A program made the position numbers and the translations under genes. DNA of 64,000 nucleotides, taken from positions 23,922 through 87,921 of the forward strand of contig NZ_CABUOL010000012.1 in assembly GCF_902493215.1 (NCBI RefSeq), given 5' to 3'. This DNA is from an uncultured Mediterranea sp. Lineage in GTDB: Bacteria; Bacteroidota; Bacteroidia; Bacteroidales; Bacteroidaceae. Below the pieces are notes generated by a model, which did not search any database, was not told where the DNA came from, and saw nothing but the letters and a program-made list of their open reading frames with translations. This document shows positions 25,154-31,787 of this stretch, piece after piece. Numbering within the stretch: position 1 is the first letter of the stretch; every line of letters starts with the position of its first letter.

Positions 25154-25594
25154 ATGAGCATTTTCAATCTCCAGAACGAATACGACGTTCCAAAGTTCAA
25201 AGCATACGTCAACAAACTATTTCAAGAGCGGGCGGTGGTCGAAGTGAAGAAGAAACTTCCCAACCGCACGCTCGCCCAGAACAGCTACCTGCACCTGCTG
25301 CTCGGTTTCTTTGGGAGCCAGTATGGGTGCAGCCTCGAAGAGGCCAAGATAGACTTCTATAAACGAACCTGTAATCGAGACCTCTTCGAACGTAAGACGG
25401 TCAACAAGATGGGACGTGAAGTGACCTATCTGCGAAGTTCGGCAGAGCTGACAACCGGTGAAATGACTTTGAGCATTGACCGTTTCCGTAACTGGAGCGC
25501 ATCCGTGGCCGGTATCTACCTGCCTGCCGCCAACGAACAGCAAATGCTGGTATATGCACAACAAGAAATCGAACGTAATAACGAATTTATTTAG
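25154..25594 (+). CDS. NinB-like recombination protein
   Basis: A 146-residue protein with KLPNRTLAQNSYLHLLLGFF in the N-terminal third, similar to the RTxxQN region of NinB/Orf-like recombination mediators, and a helical C-terminus. Lambda NinB (Orf) helps load recombination proteins on SSB-coated DNA. Location directly after the SSB gene (3-base gap) supports the assignment, but similarity is limited. Confidence 0.55.
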   Translation: MSIFNLQNEYDVPKFKAYVNKLFQERAVVEVKKKLPNRTLAQNSYLHLLLGFFGSQYGCSLEEAKIDFYKRTCNRDLFERKTVNKMGREVTYLRSSAELTTGEMTLSIDRFRNWSASVAGIYLPAANEQQMLVYAQQEIERNNEFI

Positions 25595-25596
25595 CC

Positions 25597-25818
25597 ATGA
25601 AAGACTTATTTGGGAACGACATAAACGCCTCTAAAGTCTACAGACGAGACAGCATGGGAAGGTTTGCGGATGAACGAACTGCCAAATATGAACGAGCTGT
25701 TAAAGAGGCCGGGATATATAAACAAATGTATCTCGCAGCCCAATCCCGAATGAGAGGATTAGCTAAAATATTGAGGATGAAAGATGAACTAATTTCTAAA
25801 TTGAAAAACAATGGATAA
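25597..25818 (+). CDS. Small basic helical protein, unknown function
   Basis: A 73-residue protein beginning MKDLFGNDI, a start shared by several small phage proteins that mimic the beta-clamp-binding type of peptide; this is only a suggestion. The rest is basic and probably helical (DERTAKYERAVKEAGIYKQM). Its stop overlaps the start of the next gene by 8 bases. Confidence 0.6.
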   Translation: MKDLFGNDINASKVYRRDSMGRFADERTAKYERAVKEAGIYKQMYLAAQSRMRGLAKILRMKDELISKLKNNG

Positions 25819-26242
25819 ATTCTTAGGACAAGAAATTCCCGAACAGGAACGATGGCGCTTTCTTCAGGACAACGCCGATGCAGTAGAGAAAATCGGCTAT
25901 ACACACCGATTCACCCCCGAAGAACTGGCTCAGAAGAAAGAAACCTTGGCCGAGGTATCAATAACAATCAACGATGTTGAGATAGAGAAGAAAGAGGCCA
26001 TGGAGAGTTTCAAAGAAAGATTGAAACCTCTGAACGAAGCAAAGCAAGAACTTTTGGACCACATCAAAAGAGGTTCGGAGTTCGTAGAAAATGAAGAGTG
26101 TGCCAAAATCATCTACCATGAAGAAAAGATGGTAGGATTCTACAACAGGCTTGGCGAGCTGGTGTACAGCCGTCCCATTATGCCACAAGAAATGCAGAAG
26201 ACCGTATTTAGTATTAACCGTAAGACTGGAACAGATAATTAG
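25811..26242 (+). CDS. Coiled-coil protein, unknown function
   Basis: A 143-residue, mostly helical protein. Heptad-like charged stretches (EIEKKEAMESFKERLKPLNEA) suggest a coiled coil around residues 55-85. I do not recognise a family. It overlaps the preceding gene and precedes the next by 2 bases, so it belongs to the early recombination and replication transcript. Confidence 0.6.
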   Translation: MDKFLGQEIPEQERWRFLQDNADAVEKIGYTHRFTPEELAQKKETLAEVSITINDVEIEKKEAMESFKERLKPLNEAKQELLDHIKRGSEFVENEECAKIIYHEEKMVGFYNRLGELVYSRPIMPQEMQKTVFSINRKTGTDN

Positions 26243-26244
26243 TT

Positions 26245-26982
26245 ATGAGCGAAAACAAAATTAATTTGGTCGTACCGAAAGAGTACAACGGTACACCTAT
26301 CGAGGTAGTATTGAGAGAAGGCAAGGCACCCGTAGCTCTTGATCCGAAAGAGCCGAAAAAGGTCAGTATAGCCGGGACAATCGACGCACCTCTGAAATGG
26401 CTGGAAAAGCGTGTCGAGCTGATTAACCAAAAGAAAACCCATATCATTGTAAATCGTGATAAAATGGGGATGGCTTTGACCATTGACGAAACGGACTACT
26501 ATCAGACGGAAATCGGAGGCGTTCTCCAGCCATCCAAGGAAATGCAGGAGTTCGGTATCAATACCGACAAGAAGTGGGAACCCATCAAATTGTCCCAGTT
26601 CTTCAAGATGCACCGCGCCTTCTTCAAGGACAAATCACAAAATATGGTACTGGTTTCCACTTTGAAGAATTTCAAGGCCAAGGTAAATCAGGACATTGAA
26701 CGCAGTAAAGAGGAAAACGGAAACAAGACGGACAACTATTCGCAGGTTGTTGATTCCAACCTTCCTAAATCATTCAAACTGAATATTCCTCTTTTCAAAG
26801 GATTCACCTGTGAAGAAATCGAGGTCGAGATTTATGCCGATGTAGATGGACGGGAAGTTTCTCTCTCTTTGGTTTCTGCTGGTGCAAATGAGGCCATTGA
26901 AGAATACAAAAACAAGGTGATTGACGAACAGATTGAAGCAATCAAAGGCGTTGCACCTGACATCGTAATAATCGAAGTGTAA
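26245..26982 (+). CDS. Conserved phage protein, possibly DUF2303 (YfdQ)-like
   Basis: A 245-residue protein with a short N-terminal beta part, a central helical block and a C-terminal beta-rich domain (FKLNIPLFKGFTCEEIEVEIYADVDG). Layout and size recall DUF2303/YfdQ proteins that sit beside phage recombination genes, but similarity cannot be verified by eye. It closes the run of tightly packed early genes before a tRNA-like element. Confidence 0.5.
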   Translation: MSENKINLVVPKEYNGTPIEVVLREGKAPVALDPKEPKKVSIAGTIDAPLKWLEKRVELINQKKTHIIVNRDKMGMALTIDETDYYQTEIGGVLQPSKEMQEFGINTDKKWEPIKLSQFFKMHRAFFKDKSQNMVLVSTLKNFKAKVNQDIERSKEENGNKTDNYSQVVDSNLPKSFKLNIPLFKGFTCEEIEVEIYADVDGREVSLSLVSAGANEAIEEYKNKVIDEQIEAIKGVAPDIVIIEV

Positions 26983-27008
26983 CTGACAGCCCGGAAAGAC
27001 GGGCATCT

Positions 27009-27119
27009 GGTATCGTGGCGGAATTGGTAAACGCGTCTCAAAATGAGATGGCATAAGGTTGAGAGTGGCCATGTTAAAGCCTTTGTAAGTCCTTGCAGGT
27101 TCGACTCCTGCCGGTACCA
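27009..27119 (+). tRNA. tRNA-Leu-like element with oversized anticodon region
   Basis: Acceptor GGTATCG pairs with CGGTACC, the D arm reads GCG-GAATTGGTAAA-CGC as in bacterial tRNA-Leu, and the T arm TGCAG-GTTCGACT-CCTGC is well formed. The element is 111 bases, about 25 longer than a normal class II tRNA. TCTCA pairs with TGAGA across 19 bases rather than 7, and the variable region is also long. TCTC could alternatively pair with a nearby GAGA. No anticodon can be assigned safely. Confidence 0.6.
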
Positions 27120-27138
27120 CAAACTAAAAACATGAATT

Positions 27139-27615
27139 ATGCCGTATTATATCAAGAAACCTAAAAAGAAGAAAGAAAAGCCCTTGCCATTATTCGACAA
27201 GGTAGGTATCAAGGTAAAGAAGAAGCCGGATTTAGTAGCTAAACTCGACAAAGTTTTCAGCCGCTATATCCGGCTTCGCGATTGTATGCCGAACGGATAT
27301 TTCCGCTGTATCTCATGCGGCCAGATAAAGCCTTACGAACAGGCGGATTGCGGCCATTATCATTCGCGCCGCCACATGTCCACACGTTTTGACGAGGATA
27401 ATGCCCATGCAGAATGTAGGTCATGTAACCGTTTCAGCGCAGATCATCTGATTCGATATGAAACAAACCTGAAGGCTAAAATAGGCCAGCAACGTTTCGA
27501 CAAGCTAGCATGGAAAGCCGGTCAGACACGGAAGTGGACCGACTTTGAATTAATCGAACTCACCAAGTATTACAAGACTTTAGCCGACAAACTGAGTAAG
27601 GAGAAAGGACTATGA
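27139..27615 (+). CDS. NinG-like recombination endonuclease
   Basis: A 158-residue protein with a basic N-terminus and a zinc/HNH-like core: CISCG, then CGHYHSRRHMSTRFD, then CRSCNRFS. This pattern is typical of NinG (Rap), a structure-selective nuclease acting on recombination intermediates in lambdoid phages. Four Cys and paired His residues are positioned for metal binding. Its stop overlaps the start of the following small gene (ATGA). Confidence 0.8.
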   Translation: MPYYIKKPKKKKEKPLPLFDKVGIKVKKKPDLVAKLDKVFSRYIRLRDCMPNGYFRCISCGQIKPYEQADCGHYHSRRHMSTRFDEDNAHAECRSCNRFSADHLIRYETNLKAKIGQQRFDKLAWKAGQTRKWTDFELIELTKYYKTLADKLSKEKGL

Positions 27616-27788
27616 ACGAACTGCAACCAGGAACTTTCGTAATAATGATGAAGAATACTGACGGCTCATTTTCTCCTGTTGGCATGACCAAGGAACAAGC
27701 CTATATCGTTCTTTCCTTCCTCAGTCAGTTGAGCACGGACGATCCATTTATTGTAAAAGATAGCGAGAAATATGTACAAACTACGTGA
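27612..27788 (+). CDS. Small protein bridging the NinG-like and helicase genes
   Basis: A 58-residue ORF, MNELQPGTFVIMMKNTDG at its start, fills the space between the NinG-like and helicase genes. It overlaps the upstream stop by 4 bases (ATGA) and the helicase start by 17 bases, the typical packing of coupled phage genes. The family is unknown. Confidence 0.6.
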   Translation: MNELQPGTFVIMMKNTDGSFSPVGMTKEQAYIVLSFLSQLSTDDPFIVKDSEKYVQTT

Positions 27789-28941
27789 CTACCAACAGCA
27801 GGCCAGCGATGCCGCCGTCCGATTCTTCGGTGATAAGAAGATGAAGCGCAACGCCATTATGGTACTGCCCACCGGTGCCGGGAAAAGCCTGGTGATAGCC
27901 GATATCGCCAACCGCCTCGAAGGGCATACGTTGGTATTTCAGCCAAGCAAGGAGATTTTGGAACAGAACTACCAGAAGCTATGTTCGTACGGTGTACTGG
28001 ACTGCTCAATCTACTCCGCCTCGTTCGGACGAAAAGAAATATCGCGCATTACCTTCGCCACCATCGGCAGTGTCAGCAACCATACCGAGTTGTTCCAGCA
28101 CTTTCGAAACATCATCATCGACGAGTGCCACCTAGTCAACCCCAAAGAAGGAATGTACAAGGAATTCCTCTCGATGCTGCGATGCAAGGTGCTGGGGTTG
28201 ACAGCCACGCCTTACCGCCTCTCTTCGAGCCGCGACTATGGTGCAATGCTGAAGTTCATCACCCGCACTGTTCCCCGCGTATTCTCCGAAGTCATCTATC
28301 AAGTTCAGATCTCCACCCTGCTTGACATGGGCTACCTCTCGAAACTGAACTACTACCCGATGAACCCCGTGGGCTGGAACGAACTCAACCTGAACGTGAA
28401 CACTACCGGGGCTGACTACACAGACAAGTCTGTTGTCCGCGAATACGAGCGCATAGACTTTTACGGTTTTCTGGTGAGTATCGTCCGCCGGCTGCTCAAC
28501 CCCAAGGTGGGCGGCAAGCGCAAGGGCATCCTTGTCTTTACCCGCTTCCTGAAAGAGGCCGAAAGGCTCACACGCTCCATTCCCGGCACGGCCATCGTCA
28601 GCGGAGAAACCTCGAAGGCATCCCGCGAAATGATACTCCAGCAGTTCAAGGCAGGCGAAATACCCGTCGTAGCCAATGTCGGGGTACTTGTTTGTGGTTT
28701 CGACTATCCGGAGTTAGATACTATTGTTATTGCAAGACCAACTATGTCATTAGCACTTTACTATCAAATCGTAGGTAGGGCTATTAGACCGCATCCGAAT
28801 AAAAAGGAGGGCTGGATAGTAGATTTAGCTGGTAATATAAAAAGGTTTGGTAAAGTAGAAGATTTACGTCTTGTAAATGATGGTAATAACAAATGGTCTG
28901 TTTGGAATAAAAATAAGCAGTTGACAAACGTAAGATTTTAA
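27772..28941 (+). CDS. SF2 DEAD/DEAH-box helicase with an altered 3' end
   Basis: A 389-residue superfamily 2 helicase, probably acting in phage DNA replication or repair. Motif I is LPTGAGKS (about 34-41), motif II is DECH (about 118-121), motif III is TATPYR (about 143-148) and motif VI is QIVGRAIRP. The last about 85 codons (from about 28690) are clearly more AT-rich than the rest and carry motifs V-VI, consistent with replacement by the adjacent HNH cassette. It ends QLTNVRF, the same residues encoded again at 30024-30045. Confidence 0.9.
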   Translation: MYKLRDYQQQASDAAVRFFGDKKMKRNAIMVLPTGAGKSLVIADIANRLEGHTLVFQPSKEILEQNYQKLCSYGVLDCSIYSASFGRKEISRITFATIGSVSNHTELFQHFRNIIIDECHLVNPKEGMYKEFLSMLRCKVLGLTATPYRLSSSRDYGAMLKFITRTVPRVFSEVIYQVQISTLLDMGYLSKLNYYPMNPVGWNELNLNVNTTGADYTDKSVVREYERIDFYGFLVSIVRRLLNPKVGGKRKGILVFTRFLKEAERLTRSIPGTAIVSGETSKASREMILQQFKAGEIPVVANVGVLVCGFDYPELDTIVIARPTMSLALYYQIVGRAIRPHPNKKEGWIVDLAGNIKRFGKVEDLRLVNDGNNKWSVWNKNKQLTNVRF

Positions 28942-28943
28942 AA
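28919..28943 (+). repeat. Direct repeat, left copy (helicase 3' end)
   Basis: These 25 bases encode the helicase C-terminus (LTNVRF and stop) and match 30024-30048 at 23 of 25 positions. They mark the left edge of the homing cassette. Confidence 0.88.
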
Positions 28944-28949
28944 GTTTTG

Positions 28950-28980
28950 TTTGGCATTTTAGAAAATTGGGGTATCTTTG
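28950..28980 (+). promoter_or_regulatory. Promoter at the left edge of the HNH cassette
   Basis: TTTG (28950-28953), a 19-base spacer and TATCTTTG (28973-28980) match the Bacteroides consensus exactly. It would transcribe the cassette independently of the early operon. Confidence 0.75.
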
Positions 28981-28990
28981 CGGTGTTCAA

Positions 28991-29126
28991 CGCCAAAGAA
29001 CATTTTTATTTATTGCAAAGGTTCATGGATTTTTTATATCCATTCGACAGATTGTATCTAATGATATAGGCTGTTCGTATTCCCATGTTGGCTATGTATC
29101 TTTGCGATATATGGTGTTCTTTGGCG
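28991..29126. repeat. 12-bp inverted repeat with duplicated promoter-like segments
   Basis: CGCCAAAGAACA (28991-29002) and its exact complement (29115-29126) enclose 112 bases. A further GCCAAAGAAC occurs at 29182-29191, at the start of the next ORF. A second TATCTTTG (29097-29104) lies inside the repeat pair with a weak TTCG 19 bases upstream. Otherwise 28942-29179 holds no gene. Confidence 0.75.
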
Positions 29127-29179
29127 AGAACGGGAAGCGAACAGCTTTCTTTTTATACATAACTCAAATTTCAACAACA

Positions 29180-29416
29180 ATGCCAAAGAACTTGAAATTA
29201 GAGAATGGGAGAATTATATGTAACCCACAATCTACGCCAAACAGTGCGAAAACTGTGTCTTATCGTAAATTTGAAATAGAGAAGAACGCCAAAAACGAAG
29301 CTTACTATTTCATTATATCCAACGGACTTTTAGAAGAATTTATGAAGTTCTGCAAGAACTATCGTTCAAGTGACCCACACAAGGATTGCTTGAAAGTTTT
29401 ATTGTCTAACCTCTAA
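29180..29416 (+). CDS. Small protein of the HNH cassette, unknown function
   Basis: A 78-residue basic protein starting MPKNLKLENG. I use ATG 29180; an upstream in-frame start would run through the promoter and inverted repeat. No family is recognised. It lies 12 bases before the HNH gene and may be a cassette regulator or passenger. Confidence 0.55.
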   Translation: MPKNLKLENGRIICNPQSTPNSAKTVSYRKFEIEKNAKNEAYYFIISNGLLEEFMKFCKNYRSSDPHKDCLKVLLSNL

Positions 29417-29428
29417 TTCATCTTATTC

Positions 29429-29965
29429 ATGGAAGAAGTTTGGAAAGATATAGCCGGATATGAAGGACTATATCAAGTAAGCAATCTGGGGAGAATAAAA
29501 GCGTTTGCTAAAAAAGGATTGCCACAAGATAAGATACTATCATGCGCAAATTCAAATGGCTACCGAATGATCTATTTGCGTAAAGATGGTAAAAGGAGTT
29601 ATCACTCTGTTCATAGGTTGGTAGCAAAAGCATTTATACCTAACCCTAAAAAAATGCCTTTCGTTAATCATAAAAACGAAAAGAAATCAGATAATAGAAC
29701 TGAAAATCTGGAATGGTGTGATGCTAAATACAATACTAATTATGGTACTTCTATTAAAAGGAGGGCAAAAGCGCAAACAAATAAGCACGGGTCAATCCAA
29801 GTTATACAATTATCATTACAAGGCGATATAATAGCCGAATATCCATCTATGATGGAGGCAGAAAGAAAAACAAACATACCAGCAAGGGCTATATGTGCTT
29901 GCTGTAAAAACTATCAAAAATCAGCATTTGGATATATATGGAAATATAAAAACAATGGGGTGTAG
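29429..29965 (+). CDS. HNH homing endonuclease with NUMOD4-like domain
   Basis: A 178-residue endonuclease. The N-terminal EVWKDIAGYEGLYQVSNLG is a typical NUMOD4 module. The HNH core is visible as VHRLVAKAFIPNP, then VNHKNEKKSDNRTENLEW. A C-terminal DNA-contact region resembles NUMOD1 (IIAEYPSMMEAERKTNIPAR). Such enzymes cut a target allele so that their own gene is copied in during repair. Its position inside a duplicated helicase end supports that role. Confidence 0.88.
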   Translation: MEEVWKDIAGYEGLYQVSNLGRIKAFAKKGLPQDKILSCANSNGYRMIYLRKDGKRSYHSVHRLVAKAFIPNPKKMPFVNHKNEKKSDNRTENLEWCDAKYNTNYGTSIKRRAKAQTNKHGSIQVIQLSLQGDIIAEYPSMMEAERKTNIPARAICACCKNYQKSAFGYIWKYKNNGV

Positions 29966-30023
29966 CAAATGCGCCCCAACCATATTTTAAACCATGAAAT
30001 GCTTTTAAAAAGCGAAATATAGA

Positions 30024-30048
30024 AGTTAACCAACGTAAGATTTTAAAA
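30024..30048 (+). repeat. Direct repeat, right copy (stranded helicase end)
   Basis: It reads LTNVRF and stop in frame and differs from the left copy at two synonymous positions. It is no longer attached to a helicase gene. Confidence 0.88.
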
Positions 30049-30053
30049 AAGAT

Positions 30054-31055
30054 ATGGAAGAAGGATTTTTGAGGCTGAGCCGCAGGTTTTTCTCGAATGA
30101 ATTGTGGAAGGCAGCCCGGGTGTTTTCGGAATGCGAAGCGTGGCTTGACTTGATTCAGTCAGCACGATTTGAGGCAACCGACAAGGCGTATAGCGAACTC
30201 ATCGGGGGTCGAGAAATCTCTTATTCAAGAGGTCAATATCCGGCAACCGTGTCTTTTCTGAAAAAGCGTTGGGGATGGAAAACGGAGAAGCGCGTACGAT
30301 GCTTTCTCGATCGCCTGAAAAAGAAGGGAATGATCACTACAGACTCTTCGCAGGGAATGAACATCATCACCCTTTGCAAATACGATGAATACAACCCACT
30401 TCCCAAAGACGAAGGGCAACGGTTGGGGCAAGCGTCAGGGCAAGCCGAGGGCAAAGATGCGTATGTGAAAATCAGCGACTTACGCGAATTTGGGTCAATG
30501 CTTGGGGCAGAACTAAGGGCAAGCATAGGGCAAATAGTGGAAGAAACCATGAGAAACTACCCAAAACAGGGGCAAACCAAGGGCAACAAGAAGAAGAAAG
30601 AAGAGAGTAATAATATTTATCCCCCCACACCCCCCGAGGGGGAGGGTATAAACAAAAAAGCTCGTCTTGCTTTCGAAGAGCATTACAGGCAGGTATTCGG
30701 TAACGACTACTATTGGACGGCCAAAGATGCCGGCGCGATGTCCAAGTTGTTGCAGAAATTGCGCTTTCAGCGCGAACAGAAGCAGCTGGATGTTTCGGAC
30801 GATTCAATCATCTATGCCCTTTGCTACTTGCTGTCTTCTATCAACGAAGGCTGGATATTCGAGAACTTCAGCGTGACGAATATCAATTCGAAATTCAACG
30901 AGATTGTATCACAAATCAAGACCGCGCACAATGGAAACAGTCGCAGCAGTTATTCAAGCAAACAAGAGGCCAACGCCTACGCTCTCAGTCTGCTACAACA
31001 GCATAAGCGAGAACTCGAAGAAGGCATGGCTAACGAAATGGAAAGGCCGTTCTGA
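30054..31055 (+). CDS. Phage replication protein (replisome-organizer-like)
   Basis: A 333-residue protein. The N-terminal 120 residues resemble the winged-helix start of phage replisome organizers (FLRLSRRFFSNELWKAARVFSECEAWLDLI, read in parts, then LKKKGMITTDSSQGMNIITL). A low-complexity linker rich in Gln, Gly and Lys follows, with a C-terminal helical domain (KARLAFEEHYRQVFGNDYYW). It probably binds the phage origin or loads helicase. It originally followed the helicase directly, before the HNH insertion. Confidence 0.65.
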   Translation: MEEGFLRLSRRFFSNELWKAARVFSECEAWLDLIQSARFEATDKAYSELIGGREISYSRGQYPATVSFLKKRWGWKTEKRVRCFLDRLKKKGMITTDSSQGMNIITLCKYDEYNPLPKDEGQRLGQASGQAEGKDAYVKISDLREFGSMLGAELRASIGQIVEETMRNYPKQGQTKGNKKKKEESNNIYPPTPPEGEGINKKARLAFEEHYRQVFGNDYYWTAKDAGAMSKLLQKLRFQREQKQLDVSDDSIIYALCYLLSSINEGWIFENFSVTNINSKFNEIVSQIKTAHNGNSRSSYSSKQEANAYALSLLQQHKRELEEGMANEMERPF

Positions 31056-31590
31056 CGTAGAGCGGGTATTTTCCCCGATGCAATGGGGATATACTTTGCA
31101 GAACGCAGAACGTGCTTACATGGCCGACTGCCCCACGCTGATGCAGTACGACGCACTGTATGGAGAAGGCTCTTCGGCCTACTGGATAGAGCTTCAGGTC
31201 TTCGGGCTTTTCGGGGCATCCTCCAGCAAGGACAGCAGCATGGCCGACGGCATTCGGATATTTAGTCAGGCGTTTGCGCAGGAAGTACGCCAGTACAAGC
31301 TGTCCGAACTGATGCTGTTCTTTGCCCGCTACAAGGCCGGACGATACGACAACAGTTACGCCAGCTTCGACACCAAGCGCATAGGCAACGCCTTCTTCAA
31401 TGAATTCTTGACACAGCGCAATTTCGAGATTGACGCGGCCGTCAGGAAGCAGCAGCAGGAAGAAAGCCTGAAACGTAGGGAACTGCCAGAAGGTTACACC
31501 ATCCCCGAAGGCTACAACCCATACACCTGGTATCTGGAGCGTAAGCGTCGTGGAGAGATAGGCAATCCACCCAAAACAGAAAGCCCATGA
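30931..31590 (+). CDS. Early phage protein, unknown function
   Basis: A 219-residue protein that overlaps the replication gene end by 125 bases if started at ATG 30931; ATG 31078 is an alternative that avoids the overlap. The C-terminal half is helical with a conserved-looking segment (LSELMLFFARYKAGRYDNSY), and Pro/Tyr-rich stretches near the end (EGYTIPEGYNPYTWY). The same arrangement is common beside replication genes in Bacteroides phages, but I know no function. Confidence 0.6.
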   Translation: METVAAVIQANKRPTPTLSVCYNSISENSKKAWLTKWKGRSDVERVFSPMQWGYTLQNAERAYMADCPTLMQYDALYGEGSSAYWIELQVFGLFGASSSKDSSMADGIRIFSQAFAQEVRQYKLSELMLFFARYKAGRYDNSYASFDTKRIGNAFFNEFLTQRNFEIDAAVRKQQQEESLKRRELPEGYTIPEGYNPYTWYLERKRRGEIGNPPKTESP

Positions 31591-31787
31591 GACTGACTAT
31601 CTGCTGGACGCGCAAAGGTCGCGTAAAGGACTGTTACGACAGCATCCGCGAAAAATTCGGCCTTCCCGACTACATGACCGTGAACCACGAAACGCCTTGC
31701 GATATCCGTGAGGAAGACCTAGAGCTGTTGAGGATGTGCGAGAACAGAGGATTTTTGATGATAAGATTTAAAAACATACGATTATGA
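31587..31787 (+). CDS. Small basic protein, unknown function
   Basis: A 66-residue basic protein (MRLTICWTRKGRVKDCYDSI) overlapping the previous stop and next start by 4 bases each, so it is translationally coupled between the unknown early gene and the methyltransferase. Confidence 0.6.
   Translation: MRLTICWTRKGRVKDCYDSIREKFGLPDYMTVNHETPCDIREEDLELLRMCENRGFLMIRFKNIRL

Larger units (their letters stand above)
28944..30023 (+). mobile_element. HNH homing cassette inserted at the helicase 3' end
   Basis: An AT-rich block of about 1.1 kb lies between two copies of the helicase gene end. It carries its own promoters, a 78-codon ORF and an HNH endonuclease gene. The right copy (30024-30048) still encodes LTNVRF and stop using different synonymous codons, so it is the stranded original end. 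This shows that the element arrived with a replacement helicase tail that kept the gene intact. Confidence 0.82.

Noticed and set aside
28991..29126. Invertible promoter controlled by a recombinase
   Set aside because: An inverted repeat and promoter are present, but no invertase gene is seen nearby and the arms lack the usual invertase core. Kept only as a question in the findings.
28944..30023. Insertion sequence or group I intron
   Set aside because: No transposase or terminal inverted repeats and no intron core; an HNH endonuclease plus duplicated gene end explains the block better.
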